This document shows, in pieces, positions 1-7,929 of a stretch of DNA of 42,397 bases (position 1 is the stretch's first letter; each line of letters begins with the position of its first letter). Origin of the DNA: an uncultured Flavobacteriales bacterium (GTDB lineage: Bacteria; Bacteroidota; Bacteroidia; Flavobacteriales_D; Sanyastnellaceae); the NCBI GenBank assembly GCA_905479395.1, contig CAJQMI010000103.1:1-42397 (forward strand), written 5' to 3'. The notes under the pieces are model-generated. The model ran no database searches. It was given only the letters and a program-made list of their open reading frames with translations, and was not told where the DNA came from. A program made the translations under genes and the position numbers.

Positions 1-384
1 CCAATGATGGTGGCCGCCATCATTGGCATCATCACACTATTTGGAGCTGGAATAGGGCTCATGAACATCATGCTTGTAAGTGTTTCTGAACGCACCCGAG
101 AAATTGGGACCCGAAAGGCGTTGGGGGCGACTCCGAATGCAATCCGGGCGCAATTCTTGATTGAAGTCATCATCATTGGGCAACTGGGAGGCGCTGTAGG
201 CATCATTCTCGGACTGGCTGCAGGAAATGGGATTGCCTACTTCATGAACACCCCTTTTGTCCTGCCTATAGGTTGGATGATAGCGGGTGTCGTACTCAGC
301 CTCCTCACCAGCATTGCGAGTGGGTATTATCCAGCACGCCAAGCTGCAAAACTAGACCCGATTGTTGCTTTGGGCCGGGAGTGA
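1..384 (+). CDS. ABC transporter permease, MacB/FtsX type (C-terminal part)
   Basis: Only the last 127 or so codons are present; the frame is open from base 1, so the gene starts outside the window. The residues form the C-terminal FtsX domain: a first membrane helix, then the conserved cytoplasmic stretch SERTREIGTRKALGA (about residues 27-41), two more hydrophobic helices, and the typical ending with YYPARQAAKLDP. In this family the permease works with a MacB-like ATPase in mechanotransmission or export of small molecules or lipoproteins. The ATPase is not in view. The gene converges on the next one with 3 bases between stop codons. Substrate cannot be told. Family assignment is secure from the motifs; a specific symbol is not justified. 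Confidence 0.9.
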   Translation, partial: PMMVAAIIGIITLFGAGIGLMNIMLVSVSERTREIGTRKALGATPNAIRAQFLIEVIIIGQLGGAVGIILGLAAGNGIAYFMNTPFVLPIGWMIAGVVLSLLTSIASGYYPARQAAKLDPIVALGRE

Positions 385-387
385 AAA

Positions 388-954
388 TCAGGAGGGCTCG
401 CGTTCCAAAATTTGAGCCATTCGTCGGCGCTCCTTCACGATCACAAGTTGCGCCTCTTTCGTGCTCCCCTCAATGGAGGCGAGAAGTGTCTGCCAATCCA
501 CCTCATCGCGTGCAGGTATAGGATCCAATTTGAGGTCGAGGTTTGCCGAATCCATGGAAAGTGCTAAAAAATCTTCCATGTAACGAATCTGCAAATTGCA
601 CATTGCATTGCCAAAGCGAACCAAAATATCTGGATCTAAAGTGCCAGCCATGGAGGTGCGCAATCGGCGTATGTTTTCCACGTGATTTCGGACCAGCAAG
701 ACAAAGTTAGAACCGGATGGCAAAAGTATTGGAAGCTCTACAGGCGCCCCTAGTGGCTCAACGTTGAGCACACGTGCCACATCGCTCAGCTGAACTAGGC
801 GATTGACCCGGGATCTAAAAAGCGCTGGAACGACCGGCTGCCGCATAAAATGGTCGCGAACCGCAAAAGCTTCCGCATCCAGGCGTTCCATCGCATTTTC
901 CTGTACAATGGGCTCAGAAAGTCCGAGCAAAGCATGTGCTGTTCCAGTATCCAT
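388..954 (-). CDS. Hypothetical protein, 188 aa
   Basis: An ATG-initiated frame of 188 codons that fills the space between the permease and the thioredoxin-like gene. No signal peptide, membrane helix or catalytic motif is visible. The middle and C-terminal parts look helical, with a very charged tail (KERRRMAQILEREPS). I do not recognise the family. It is divergent from the thioredoxin-like lipoprotein gene, with about 100 bases between the two starts, and a near-consensus promoter box lies just upstream. The only support for it being a gene is its length, the absence of any competing frame and the tight packing. It is soluble and probably cytoplasmic (inference). Confidence 0.65.
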   Translation of the reverse strand: MDTGTAHALLGLSEPIVQENAMERLDAEAFAVRDHFMRQPVVPALFRSRVNRLVQLSDVARVLNVEPLGAPVELPILLPSGSNFVLLVRNHVENIRRLRTSMAGTLDPDILVRFGNAMCNLQIRYMEDFLALSMDSANLDLKLDPIPARDEVDWQTLLASIEGSTKEAQLVIVKERRRMAQILEREPS

Positions 955-978
955 TTCGAATTCAATAAGTAATAGAAG

Positions 979-986
979 GAAAGATA
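979..986 (-). promoter_or_regulatory. Candidate -7 box for the 188-aa gene
   Basis: The minus strand reads TATCTTTC, seven of eight matches to the Bacteroidota -7 box TAnnTTTG, 25 bases upstream of the ATG. No convincing -33 element is seen. Weak support. Confidence 0.3.
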
Positions 987-1030
987 AGCCAACAAATTAA
1001 ATCCCCCTCGTTTTGAACCGCTTCCGTTGT

Positions 1031-1038
1031 TAAATTTG
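1031..1038 (+). promoter_or_regulatory. Candidate -7 box for the thioredoxin-like lipoprotein
   Basis: TAAATTTG is an exact TAnnTTTG match. A TTTG at 1012-1015 lies closer than the usual -33 spacing. A start of transcription near 1045 would leave a short leader before the ATG at 1057 and rules against the upstream TTG at 1027 as translation start. Confidence 0.5.
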
Positions 1039-1056
1039 CAACAAACCGAAGTCCTT

Positions 1057-2514
1057 ATGAAAATGACGACCCTCAGTACTTTACTCTTCGCCTCTTGGAT
1101 TATGGTAGCTTGCAATGCAGATTCTTCTGCAGGCTCTTCCGCTTCCAACACAACCGAAACCGTAAATGCGAGCGCAGAAGCAGCACCACAAACGGCTCAA
1201 GTCTCTTCCCTCTATAAGGATGGGACAAATGATCAAAACCGTGGCGACAAAGTCGGTTTGGTCCGCGTGCACGGCACCATGACATCGAGCGTTTCTGGCG
1301 ACGTCATCCTTTACGAAAGCGAAAGTCGAAATACCTCAGAAATTGCACGGACCAAGCTCGTCAATCGCTCCTTTGATTTTGGCGAATTGGAATTGGGCCG
1401 TGGATTTTTTAAAATCAGTTACAACGGAGAGACCAATGCTACAGACATCATCATCAATCCAGATGAACCGGAATTGTACATCGAGTTCAAATCGAGCCGA
1501 TTGAGCGCCACCAAAAGTGCCGCAGCCTCCGTTGAGAATACAGCATGGTTTGCCTATCAAACAAAACAAACACAGCACGACCAAGCGATTCGCAAACTCC
1601 GACAAGGCATCAAAGATGCGGGAGCATTTCGCAGTCGGATTGAAGGGCAGATCAAGGCCAAGGAGGATGAGTTTTCCGATGAACAGCACGCCATGATGGA
1701 TGCAAATCCAGGCACTTACTTTGCCAAGTGGTTGGGCTGGAAAAACCCCAAGTACCCGAGTCTTCAGGGTCGTTTTTTCGAAGACATCGACCCACTTGAC
1801 AACAGCGCTGTGCGATCCATGGCTTTGAGCGATCGCATCCAGAAAATGATGCGTGCTTTTAGCGGAGGCACAGACAGTGGTTTCCTCGCTTGCATCGATT
1901 TGGTGAAGGCACACTTTGAACCCAATCCTGTGGCGTTGGAAAGTGTTTTGTACTCCATGCTTGATGGGTTCTACAACACCGGGAAAGAGACCATTTGCCA
2001 ATACATACTGGACAACTACATTTTCGATGAAGACTGTGGTGCTGACTTGAGCGACGCCATTCGACTTCGAGCACAAGGAATCATCAATCTGCAAGTAGGA
2101 AAGACACCGCCCAATTTCCAAATCGACAAATGGGATGGAGGAACGTTGGACCTCTATGAAACGGCAAAGCAAAACGAATACACGCTCATCATGTTCTGGG
2201 CATCATGGTGTCACAAGTGCGAACAAGAAATGCCAAACATCGGACCGATGTATGCCAAGCATGGTTACAAAGGATTCGAAGTGATCGGAGTCAGTCTCGA
2301 CCAGGTTAGAGCCACATGGGAAAAGGCGATTTCAGACAACGGCATGACCTGGCCAAATGTGAGCCAATTGCAAGCTTGGAATAGCCCAGTTGTCGGAGAC
2401 TATAAGGTCACAGCAACTCCCTCTTACTTTTTGCTCGATAAAGACTCGAAAATCGTGCTCAAGCCCAAGCGCTATTTTGAAGTCGATAAGTTCTTGAACG
2501 AGAATTTAAAATAA
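1057..2514 (+). CDS. TlpA/ResA-like thioredoxin-fold lipoprotein
   Basis: 485 residues. A lipoprotein signal peptide is clear: MKMTTLSTLLFASWIMVAC, with a lipobox ending in Cys 19, so the protein should be anchored to a membrane and face the periplasm. The frame is open further up to a TTG at 1027, but the ATG at 1057 gives a correct signal peptide and follows the promoter box. The N-terminal part resembles the beta-rich domain (DUF4369-like) that precedes thioredoxin domains in Bacteroidota. A long helical middle follows. The C-terminal 130 residues are a thioredoxin fold with the active site WCHKC (Cys 385 and Cys 388) and the cis-Pro region ATPSY. Proteins of this kind reduce disulfides or serve cytochrome maturation; the partner here is unknown. 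It stands alone. Confidence 0.88.
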   Translation: MKMTTLSTLLFASWIMVACNADSSAGSSASNTTETVNASAEAAPQTAQVSSLYKDGTNDQNRGDKVGLVRVHGTMTSSVSGDVILYESESRNTSEIARTKLVNRSFDFGELELGRGFFKISYNGETNATDIIINPDEPELYIEFKSSRLSATKSAAASVENTAWFAYQTKQTQHDQAIRKLRQGIKDAGAFRSRIEGQIKAKEDEFSDEQHAMMDANPGTYFAKWLGWKNPKYPSLQGRFFEDIDPLDNSAVRSMALSDRIQKMMRAFSGGTDSGFLACIDLVKAHFEPNPVALESVLYSMLDGFYNTGKETICQYILDNYIFDEDCGADLSDAIRLRAQGIINLQVGKTPPNFQIDKWDGGTLDLYETAKQNEYTLIMFWASWCHKCEQEMPNIGPMYAKHGYKGFEVIGVSLDQVRATWEKAISDNGMTWPNVSQLQAWNSPVVGDYKVTATPSYFLLDKDSKIVLKPKRYFEVDKFLNENLK

Positions 2515-2537
2515 GCACTGGCGCAGCAATTCACTCA

Positions 2538-3416
2538 TCACTTGACGTGCTTGCGCCACATGCTTAAAATGACCCCGTCGGCCAATCCAACTTTGGGGAC
2601 CCAGATGAAGTCCGTATCTGCCATTTCCAGTATTTTCAGGTAGATCTCTCCTGCTGGGACAATAACGTCTGCGCGGTTGCGCTTCAATCCAAACGCTGCT
2701 GATCGCTCAGAAAGCGGAACCTGTTCTAGCTGCTCTTTGATGGATAAAATAGCTGAAGCGGGCAGGTTTGCGTCCTTTTCTAATCGAGCTATGCGATGGT
2801 AACGGTTTATGTTTCCACCTGTTCCAATGGCTAACCAAGGTTTATCACCACGGTGTTGGCGTAAGAACTCTTGAATGCGCATCCATTCTCCTTCCGGAGT
2901 CGTGCCTTTCAGCATACGCACTGTACCGAGCTTAAAACTTTTGAGTGCTATGCGTTCATTTTCACGCACAATCGACAGCTCCGTGCTGCCGCCTCCAACA
3001 TCAATGCAAAGCAAATCTCTGTTGAACTTGCGTCCCGCATCATCGAAATTCTGAAAGATCAATCCTGCTTCCTCTTCACCACTGAGGCACACAATCTCAA
3101 TGCCCGTCTTACTTAGAACAGCCTCAATCACCTCATCTCGGTTCCTTGCGCTCCGCAGAGCGCTAGTGGCGACCGCCCAACATGCCGCAACCTCCTGCAC
3201 ATCAATTAAATTTCTAAAAGCCACCATCACTTTTACCAAGCTTTTGGTCTTGGCCTTTGATAACTTTCCGCGCTCAAACACATCGCCTCCGAGCCGCAAT
3301 GGTACGCGGTAATATGCGATCCTCTCCGGCTGAAGATCATCCGCGTTGGATTCGTCGATGTCCTTAATTAAGAGGCGAATCGCGTTGGATCCTATGTCAA
3401 TAGCAGCGTAACGCAT
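2538..3416 (-). CDS. ppx: Ppx/GppA-type exopolyphosphatase
   Basis: 292 residues, the short single-module form (actin-like ATPase fold) usual in Bacteroidota, without the C-terminal HD part of long Ppx enzymes. The phosphate-binding loop DIGSNAIRLLI is at residues 7-17 and the second nucleotide-binding loop IDVGGGSTEL lies in the middle. The reaction known for the family is release of phosphate from the ends of polyphosphate chains, or hydrolysis of pppGpp. It follows ppk1 by 28 bases on the same strand with no terminator between, so the two are most likely co-transcribed, placing synthesis and breakdown of polyphosphate under one promoter. Whether it acts on polyphosphate or pppGpp cannot be read from sequence; the neighbour favours polyphosphate. 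Confidence 0.9.
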   Translation of the reverse strand: MRYAAIDIGSNAIRLLIKDIDESNADDLQPERIAYYRVPLRLGGDVFERGKLSKAKTKSLVKVMVAFRNLIDVQEVAACWAVATSALRSARNRDEVIEAVLSKTGIEIVCLSGEEEAGLIFQNFDDAGRKFNRDLLCIDVGGGSTELSIVRENERIALKSFKLGTVRMLKGTTPEGEWMRIQEFLRQHRGDKPWLAIGTGGNINRYHRIARLEKDANLPASAILSIKEQLEQVPLSERSAAFGLKRNRADVIVPAGEIYLKILEMADTDFIWVPKVGLADGVILSMWRKHVK

Positions 3417-3444
3417 GGGCTATAAAATTAACTCAGAAATCAAT

Positions 3445-5517
3445 TTAGTTGCGAGATTCCGTATAATTCTGATGGGTCAACTCAGACGCGTCTACCGACT
3501 TCGCCCCTTTCTTAGGCTCAATGAATGCATTTGAGAACTTAACGTCCACTTTTCGAGCATGCACATTGTCCTTGAGTTGACGGTCCAAGAACTCAGCAAG
3601 CGTGGACTGCAGTTGGATGTCTTCAATTGGCACGCTCACTTCGACCCGATGATCCAAGTTACGCTTCATCCAATCTGCTGAACTTAAAAAGTATTTGGGC
3701 GAACCATTATTTTGAAAATAAAGGACTCGCGCATGTTCGAGATAACGTCCGAGAAGGCTGCGCACCTGGATATTTTCGCTCATCCCTTTGACCCCGGGAA
3801 TCAAGGAGCAAATTCCACGAACAATCAAATCAATGCGTACTCCCTTTCCACTCGCGGCGTACAACGCCTCAATCATCTCTGCATCGACGAGATTGTTTAG
3901 TTTCAAAATCACACGAGCCGGAAGCCCGGCAAGGGCGTACTTCGTTTCAACTTCTAGCAATTGCAAAAAGGTGCTTCGCGTCTGATATGGACTTACAACC
4001 AAACGCTCAAAGTCAGGCCGTTCGTAGTTGTTTGAAAAAAAACTGAAGAGCTTTGCGACCTCATTTGTAAGTTCTCCATTGGCGGTAAACAAACCGAAAT
4101 CACTAAAAACCCTCGCCATCTCCTCGTGAAAATTCCCTGTTCCAATGTAGCCGATTCGCTGAAGTTGGCCGTTTACCCGACGCTCGATGAGAAACATTTT
4201 TGAATGCACTTTGAGCCCTGTGACCCCAAACTCCACTTGGATTCCCGCCTCTTGAAGCACATTGGAAATCTTGATGTTGTGCCGCTCATCAAACCTCGCA
4301 GCCAACTCGATTACAACCTGCACACTCTTACCATTGTATGCGGCATTGATCAGAGCATTTATGATTTTAGAATTGTGCGCGACGCGGTAGAGATTGATGC
4401 AAATTCGTTCCACGGCCGGATCGATCGCTGCTTCGCGCAATGCATCCACGACCTGGCCAAAATTGTGATACGGATAATGCAAGAGTACATCCCGCTTCAC
4501 CACCTGGTTTAGAATGCTACTCTTCCCCTGAAACTGCTTGTGTTTTCGAGATTGTTGCTTGGGAAAAACCAAATCGCTTCGGCCAAAATCGGGGAATTTC
4601 ATCAAGTCCTTCCGATTGTGGTAACGCGTCCCTGAAATCACATTTTCGCTTTCGCCAAGATCGAGCTTTTCCATGACCAAGTCCAGCATTGCAGCTGGCA
4701 TTTCGCGATCGTAAATCATTCGCACAAAGTCACCATTCTTTCGCTGACTCACGCCGTCAGCCATTTTGTCCATCAATGACATGGAAAGGTCATCATCCAT
4801 GTCGATCTCGGCATCACGGGTCACCTTGATTGCATGGGCATACAATCGGTCAGGCTGGAAAAGTTGGAAAATCTTGTGCAACTCCTTTCGAATGACATCA
4901 TCCACGAAAGCGACCGACCGGTTGCCTTGAGGCGATGGCAAGATTACGAATCGAGGACGATGAGGTGGGATTTGGACCAACGCATACTCCCGCTCAGTTT
5001 TCGACCCATTCTGGGTTTCAAGCCCCACCACAAAATACAAAACACCATCCTTTAAATCTGGAAATGGTCGGTCCTCGGTAATCATGATTGGCACCAGGTG
5101 CGGCCTGATCTGTTGCTTGAAATAATTCGACACAAACTCCTCCTGCTCCTCCGAGAATTGTTCTTCGTTTAAGATTTTTATCCCCTCTTCTTTCAACGCG
5201 CTTTCCACCCGTTCGTATGCCTGATTGTATTCTCCTTGCAATTCAACTACGCGAGTTGTCACCGCTTGCAAGGTTTGTTGAACATCGAAGCCGAGTGTTG
5301 TCGTGCTGGACTCATCCACCAACAAAGCGCGTTGCAAGTTTGCGACACGCACTCTGAAAAATTCATCCATATTATTGGAGAAAATCCCCAGGAAACGCAC
5401 ACGCTCAATCAAAGGATTGTCCTGTCGCACAGCCTCCTGCAGCACGCGGTGATTGAACGCCAGCCAGCTGAGTTCACGGTTGATCAAACGATCGGAATGC
5501 ACGGGGTTTTTAGTCAC
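3445..5517 (-). CDS. ppk1: Polyphosphate kinase 1
   Basis: About 690 residues, the usual PPK1 length. The protein opens with the family's N-terminal block (INRELSWLAFNHRVLQEA). The two phospholipase-D-like halves are present, with the catalytic-histidine motif TGLKVHSKMFLIER and GTGNFHEEMARVFSDFGL, then SSADWMKRNLDHRVEV near the C-terminus. PPK1 builds polyphosphate from the gamma phosphate of ATP at the inner membrane. No ATG starts the frame: candidates are TTG 5547, GTG 5517 and GTG 5502. The -7 box at 5521-5528 would place transcription start inside the first codons from TTG 5547, so one of the GTG starts is preferred. First gene of a ppk1-ppx operon; divergent from the peroxiredoxin gene. 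Confidence 0.93.
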   Translation of the reverse strand: MTKNPVHSDRLINRELSWLAFNHRVLQEAVRQDNPLIERVRFLGIFSNNMDEFFRVRVANLQRALLVDESSTTTLGFDVQQTLQAVTTRVVELQGEYNQAYERVESALKEEGIKILNEEQFSEEQEEFVSNYFKQQIRPHLVPIMITEDRPFPDLKDGVLYFVVGLETQNGSKTEREYALVQIPPHRPRFVILPSPQGNRSVAFVDDVIRKELHKIFQLFQPDRLYAHAIKVTRDAEIDMDDDLSMSLMDKMADGVSQRKNGDFVRMIYDREMPAAMLDLVMEKLDLGESENVISGTRYHNRKDLMKFPDFGRSDLVFPKQQSRKHKQFQGKSSILNQVVKRDVLLHYPYHNFGQVVDALREAAIDPAVERICINLYRVAHNSKIINALINAAYNGKSVQVVIELAARFDERHNIKISNVLQEAGIQVEFGVTGLKVHSKMFLIERRVNGQLQRIGYIGTGNFHEEMARVFSDFGLFTANGELTNEVAKLFSFFSNNYERPDFERLVVSPYQTRSTFLQLLEVETKYALAGLPARVILKLNNLVDAEMIEALYAASGKGVRIDLIVRGICSLIPGVKGMSENIQVRSLLGRYLEHARVLYFQNNGSPKYFLSSADWMKRNLDHRVEVSVPIEDIQLQSTLAEFLDRQLKDNVHARKVDVKFSNAFIEPKKGAKSVDASELTHQNYTESRN

Positions 5518-5520
5518 CCT

Positions 5521-5528
5521 CAAATATA
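5521..5528 (-). promoter_or_regulatory. Candidate -7 box for ppk1-ppx
   Basis: The minus strand reads TATATTTG, an exact TAnnTTTG match, with a TTTG 16 bases upstream (consensus spacing is a few bases longer). It lies so close to the GTG starts that the mRNA would have almost no leader. Confidence 0.4.
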
Positions 5529-5561
5529 CTTTTTTAAGGTGTTGCAAAGTGAAGAAGCCGT

Positions 5562-5569
5562 TAACTTTG
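5562..5569 (+). promoter_or_regulatory. Candidate -7 box for the peroxiredoxin gene
   Basis: TAACTTTG matches TAnnTTTG exactly; a TTG lies 17 bases upstream. It sits 26 bases before the ATG at 5596. The same eight bases occur before lpd at 27994-28001. Confidence 0.5.
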
Positions 5570-5595
5570 CATTACAAATTCTCAATAACATCGCC

Positions 5596-6165
5596 ATGCT
5601 CGTAGGTAAAACTGCCCCTCATTTTTCAACCAATGCTTACGTTGATGGAAAAATTGTCCGGAACTTCTCACTCGAATCTTACAAGGGAAAGCAAAACGTT
5701 TTGCTCATTTTCTACCCCAAAGACTTTACCTCGCTGTGCCAAAGTGAGTTGGTGGCGTTTCAAGAACAATTGAGCGAATTTGAAGCGCGGAACACTGCCG
5801 TCATCGCTTGCTCCACAGACACCGCAGATTCGCATGCGGCAGCAGCGCGTGTGCCACAGAACCAGGGCGGGATTGAGGGAGTTACATTTCCAATTGTAAG
5901 CGACGCCAACAAAACCATCGCAACCAATTACGATGTCATAAGCGGTGACTACGAATATTCTGAAGAAGGTTTGCTCACCTGCGACTCTGAAATGACTGCT
6001 TTACGCGGGTCCTTTCTCATCGATAAAAACGGAATGGTCCAGCATCAATTGGTGAATTTTTTCACACTTGGACGCAGCGTTGATGAGGCCTTGAGAATGG
6101 CCGATGCACTCTGTCATGTTCAGGAAAGCGGCCAAGGATGCCCTGCCAATTGGACCAAATACTGA
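5596..6165 (+). CDS. Typical 2-Cys peroxiredoxin (AhpC/TSA family)
   Basis: 189 residues, the normal size. The peroxidatic cysteine is Cys 48 in PKDFTSLCQSE, which keeps the P-x3-T-x2-C active-site signature; the residue after the cysteine is Gln where most members have Pro. The resolving cysteine is Cys 182 in GCPANW near the C-terminus, as in AhpC. The enzyme reduces hydrogen and organic peroxides in the cytoplasm. The frame is open upstream to 5236, but that part lies antisense to ppk1; the ATG at 5596 starts the domain properly and follows a promoter box. No ahpF is nearby; thioredoxin is the likely electron source (inference). Confidence 0.93.
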   Translation: MLVGKTAPHFSTNAYVDGKIVRNFSLESYKGKQNVLLIFYPKDFTSLCQSELVAFQEQLSEFEARNTAVIACSTDTADSHAAAARVPQNQGGIEGVTFPIVSDANKTIATNYDVISGDYEYSEEGLLTCDSEMTALRGSFLIDKNGMVQHQLVNFFTLGRSVDEALRMADALCHVQESGQGCPANWTKY

Positions 6166-6175
6166 CCGCCGTTGC

Positions 6176-6628
6176 CTAAGTAGCGAGGCTGTGATTCAGC
6201 CATTTTTCCATTCGAAGCGATGCCGATGATGGGCCTTCCATCGTCAACTTCACCTCATTTCCATGCCTGGCGAAGGAAAGCATGAGCAGGCTGCGGTCTG
6301 CACCTTCTGTTGACCGGTCACTTTTCAAGTGCAACAACTCTTGACGCTTGATTGGAATGGCATAGACTTCTAAGCGGACTTTTGTAAACGCGACGATTCC
6401 TCCTGTGGTGCGCAAAAAATTCACTGGTGTGCGATGCGTTAGTTCATCTCGCAGGGCTTGCAGTTCCTGCAATCCATCAAGCCCGACCAAATCCATCTTT
6501 GGCGAGCCCAAAGGGTTGCCTTTCAGCGATTGAAGAATGCCATCCCACCAAGGCCATTTCGGACCGGAAACCGCAAGAACTGCGTTCCATCGATTGGGAT
6601 CGTTGTATGTGACGTTCCAATGCATCAT
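6176..6628 (-). CDS. Unknown protein coupled to CRY-DASH, 150 aa
   Basis: The frame is longer upstream (to 6721), but the ATG at 6628 overlaps the stop of the CRY-DASH gene as ATGA, a classic translational-coupling junction, so I take that start; a second ATG follows at once. The protein begins MMHWNVTYNDPNRW and is a soluble mixed alpha/beta chain without cysteine clusters, signal peptide or recognisable catalytic motif. A pair of regions (LLMLSFARHGNEVKLTMEG) looks like beta strands. I do not recognise the family. Being last in the photolyase operon and coupled to a flavoprotein suggests a role with light repair or flavin, but that is inference from position only. Confidence 0.75.
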   Translation of the reverse strand: MMHWNVTYNDPNRWNAVLAVSGPKWPWWDGILQSLKGNPLGSPKMDLVGLDGLQELQALRDELTHRTPVNFLRTTGGIVAFTKVRLEVYAIPIKRQELLHLKSDRSTEGADRSLLMLSFARHGNEVKLTMEGPSSASLRMEKWLNHSLAT

Positions 6629-7929
6629 GGCACTTTGTTTGGGTCGAGCGGAAAAACCTCGCCTAACCGGTTCCAGTGAGATTGAAATGCGCCCATCGGA
6701 TCGTAGCGTTCTGCCTGCCAATCCACATCAAATTTGCGCTGAGGCCGCGGATCGTTGCCTATGCCTGAGACATAGAGCCAATTGCCCGTATTGCTGCACG
6801 GATCATAGTCGATGAGCCAATGCTCGAACCAAGCTGCGCACGCGCGCCAATCCAATCCGAGATCGTGGACAGCATAAGAAGCCACATTTTGACGACCGCG
6901 ATTGGACATGAAGCCCGTGAGTCGCAATTCGTGCATATTGGCATTGACAAAAGCACTGCGCGTGTTGCCCGTGCACCAGGCCTTCCATTGAAGTGGGTGG
7001 TGTGAAACAGGATTGCGAGGAGCCTCTTTCAGACCCGTGGCTCGCCAAATCTGCTTGCCATGCTGCATGGAAACAAATCGAAAGTAATCCCGCCAAAGCA
7101 ATTCAAAAATCAACCAATACGTGCTATCGTTGGCTCCTTCATCTTCTTCGTAGCGTCGGATGGCGTAATAAATGGAGCGCGCACTTAGGCAGCCCCAAGC
7201 CAACCATGGGCTGAACTTACTGGAATAATCCCATCCAAGCATTCCGTTCCTAGTCTGCTTGTATTCACTCAAGGATTGAGACCCCCAAAAATAATGCTGC
7301 AGACGCTCCCATCCGTCTTTCGCTCCTCCGGTGAATGACATGGTGTTATCGGGCAAACCCACCAAACGCTCCGGCAATTCAAGCGTGATTGGTGACCTTG
7401 ACACACCCGCCGGTGGTGGTGGCAAATGAGGAATGGGCAGCTCTTCGCGGATGTCAAGCCCACGCTTTTCTACTTTGTTTCGGAAACGGGAGAAAATTTC
7501 CGGTAAATCTTCTACCGAAAAAGGCAGGTCATCGGGATGAATGAGTGTCACACCCTCAACCGTATGATGCGGAATCAACACCGCCACATCCTTCGTAGAC
7601 TGGAGCTCCTCTTCTGTGTGGCATGACTGAGAAAAAACCGCCTCGCACTCCCACTGCTTGGCCGTTTTTACAATGGACTCAGCTGGGTTGCCGTGGAGCA
7701 ACATCAATTGGTTGCCTCTTTCCTGCAAATCCCGATCCAAGTCCATCAGACTTTCCATCATAAAACGGCTCCGATGGAGTCCCATTCGATCCTCACTTCG
7801 ACTCCATTGGTCACTGTTCGGTATCACAAAAGCAAAGATTGCCTCGTCGGCCTGTTCAACCATCGCTGTAAGAGCAGGATTGTCGAGCAACCGCAAATCT
7901 TCTCTAAACCAATACAAAGCCCGCTTCAT
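6625..7929 (-). CDS. Cryptochrome DASH / photolyase
   Basis: 434 residues. The protein opens KRALYWFREDLRLLDNPAL, the Rossmann-like antenna domain, followed by the DASH-specific SVEDLPEIFSRFRNKVE and GGAKDGWERLQHYFW. The FAD domain holds RNGMLGWDYSSKFSPWLAWG, RDYFRF, TGFMSNRGRQNVASY and SNTGNWLYVSGIGNDPR, all DASH hallmarks. Such proteins repair cyclobutane dimers, mainly in single-stranded DNA, using blue light; signalling roles have been reported for some. The frame extends upstream to 8007, but the ATG at 7929 overlaps the stop of the preceding FeS photolyase gene (ATGA) and matches the family's start. Translationally coupled on both sides. Confidence 0.96.
   Translation of the reverse strand: MKRALYWFREDLRLLDNPALTAMVEQADEAIFAFVIPNSDQWSRSEDRMGLHRSRFMMESLMDLDRDLQERGNQLMLLHGNPAESIVKTAKQWECEAVFSQSCHTEEELQSTKDVAVLIPHHTVEGVTLIHPDDLPFSVEDLPEIFSRFRNKVEKRGLDIREELPIPHLPPPPAGVSRSPITLELPERLVGLPDNTMSFTGGAKDGWERLQHYFWGSQSLSEYKQTRNGMLGWDYSSKFSPWLAWGCLSARSIYYAIRRYEEDEGANDSTYWLIFELLWRDYFRFVSMQHGKQIWRATGLKEAPRNPVSHHPLQWKAWCTGNTRSAFVNANMHELRLTGFMSNRGRQNVASYAVHDLGLDWRACAAWFEHWLIDYDPCSNTGNWLYVSGIGNDPRPQRKFDVDWQAERYDPMGAFQSHWNRLGEVFPLDPNKVP

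Noticed and set aside
2515-2560. Terminator between the thioredoxin-like gene and ppx
   Set aside because: A GGCGCA/TGCGCC inverted repeat exists but with a 26-base loop, no T-run, and it runs into the ppx coding end.
5236-5595. A long N-terminal extension of the peroxiredoxin
   Set aside because: It lies antisense to ppk1, has no family similarity, and the ATG at 5596 gives the normal AhpC length.
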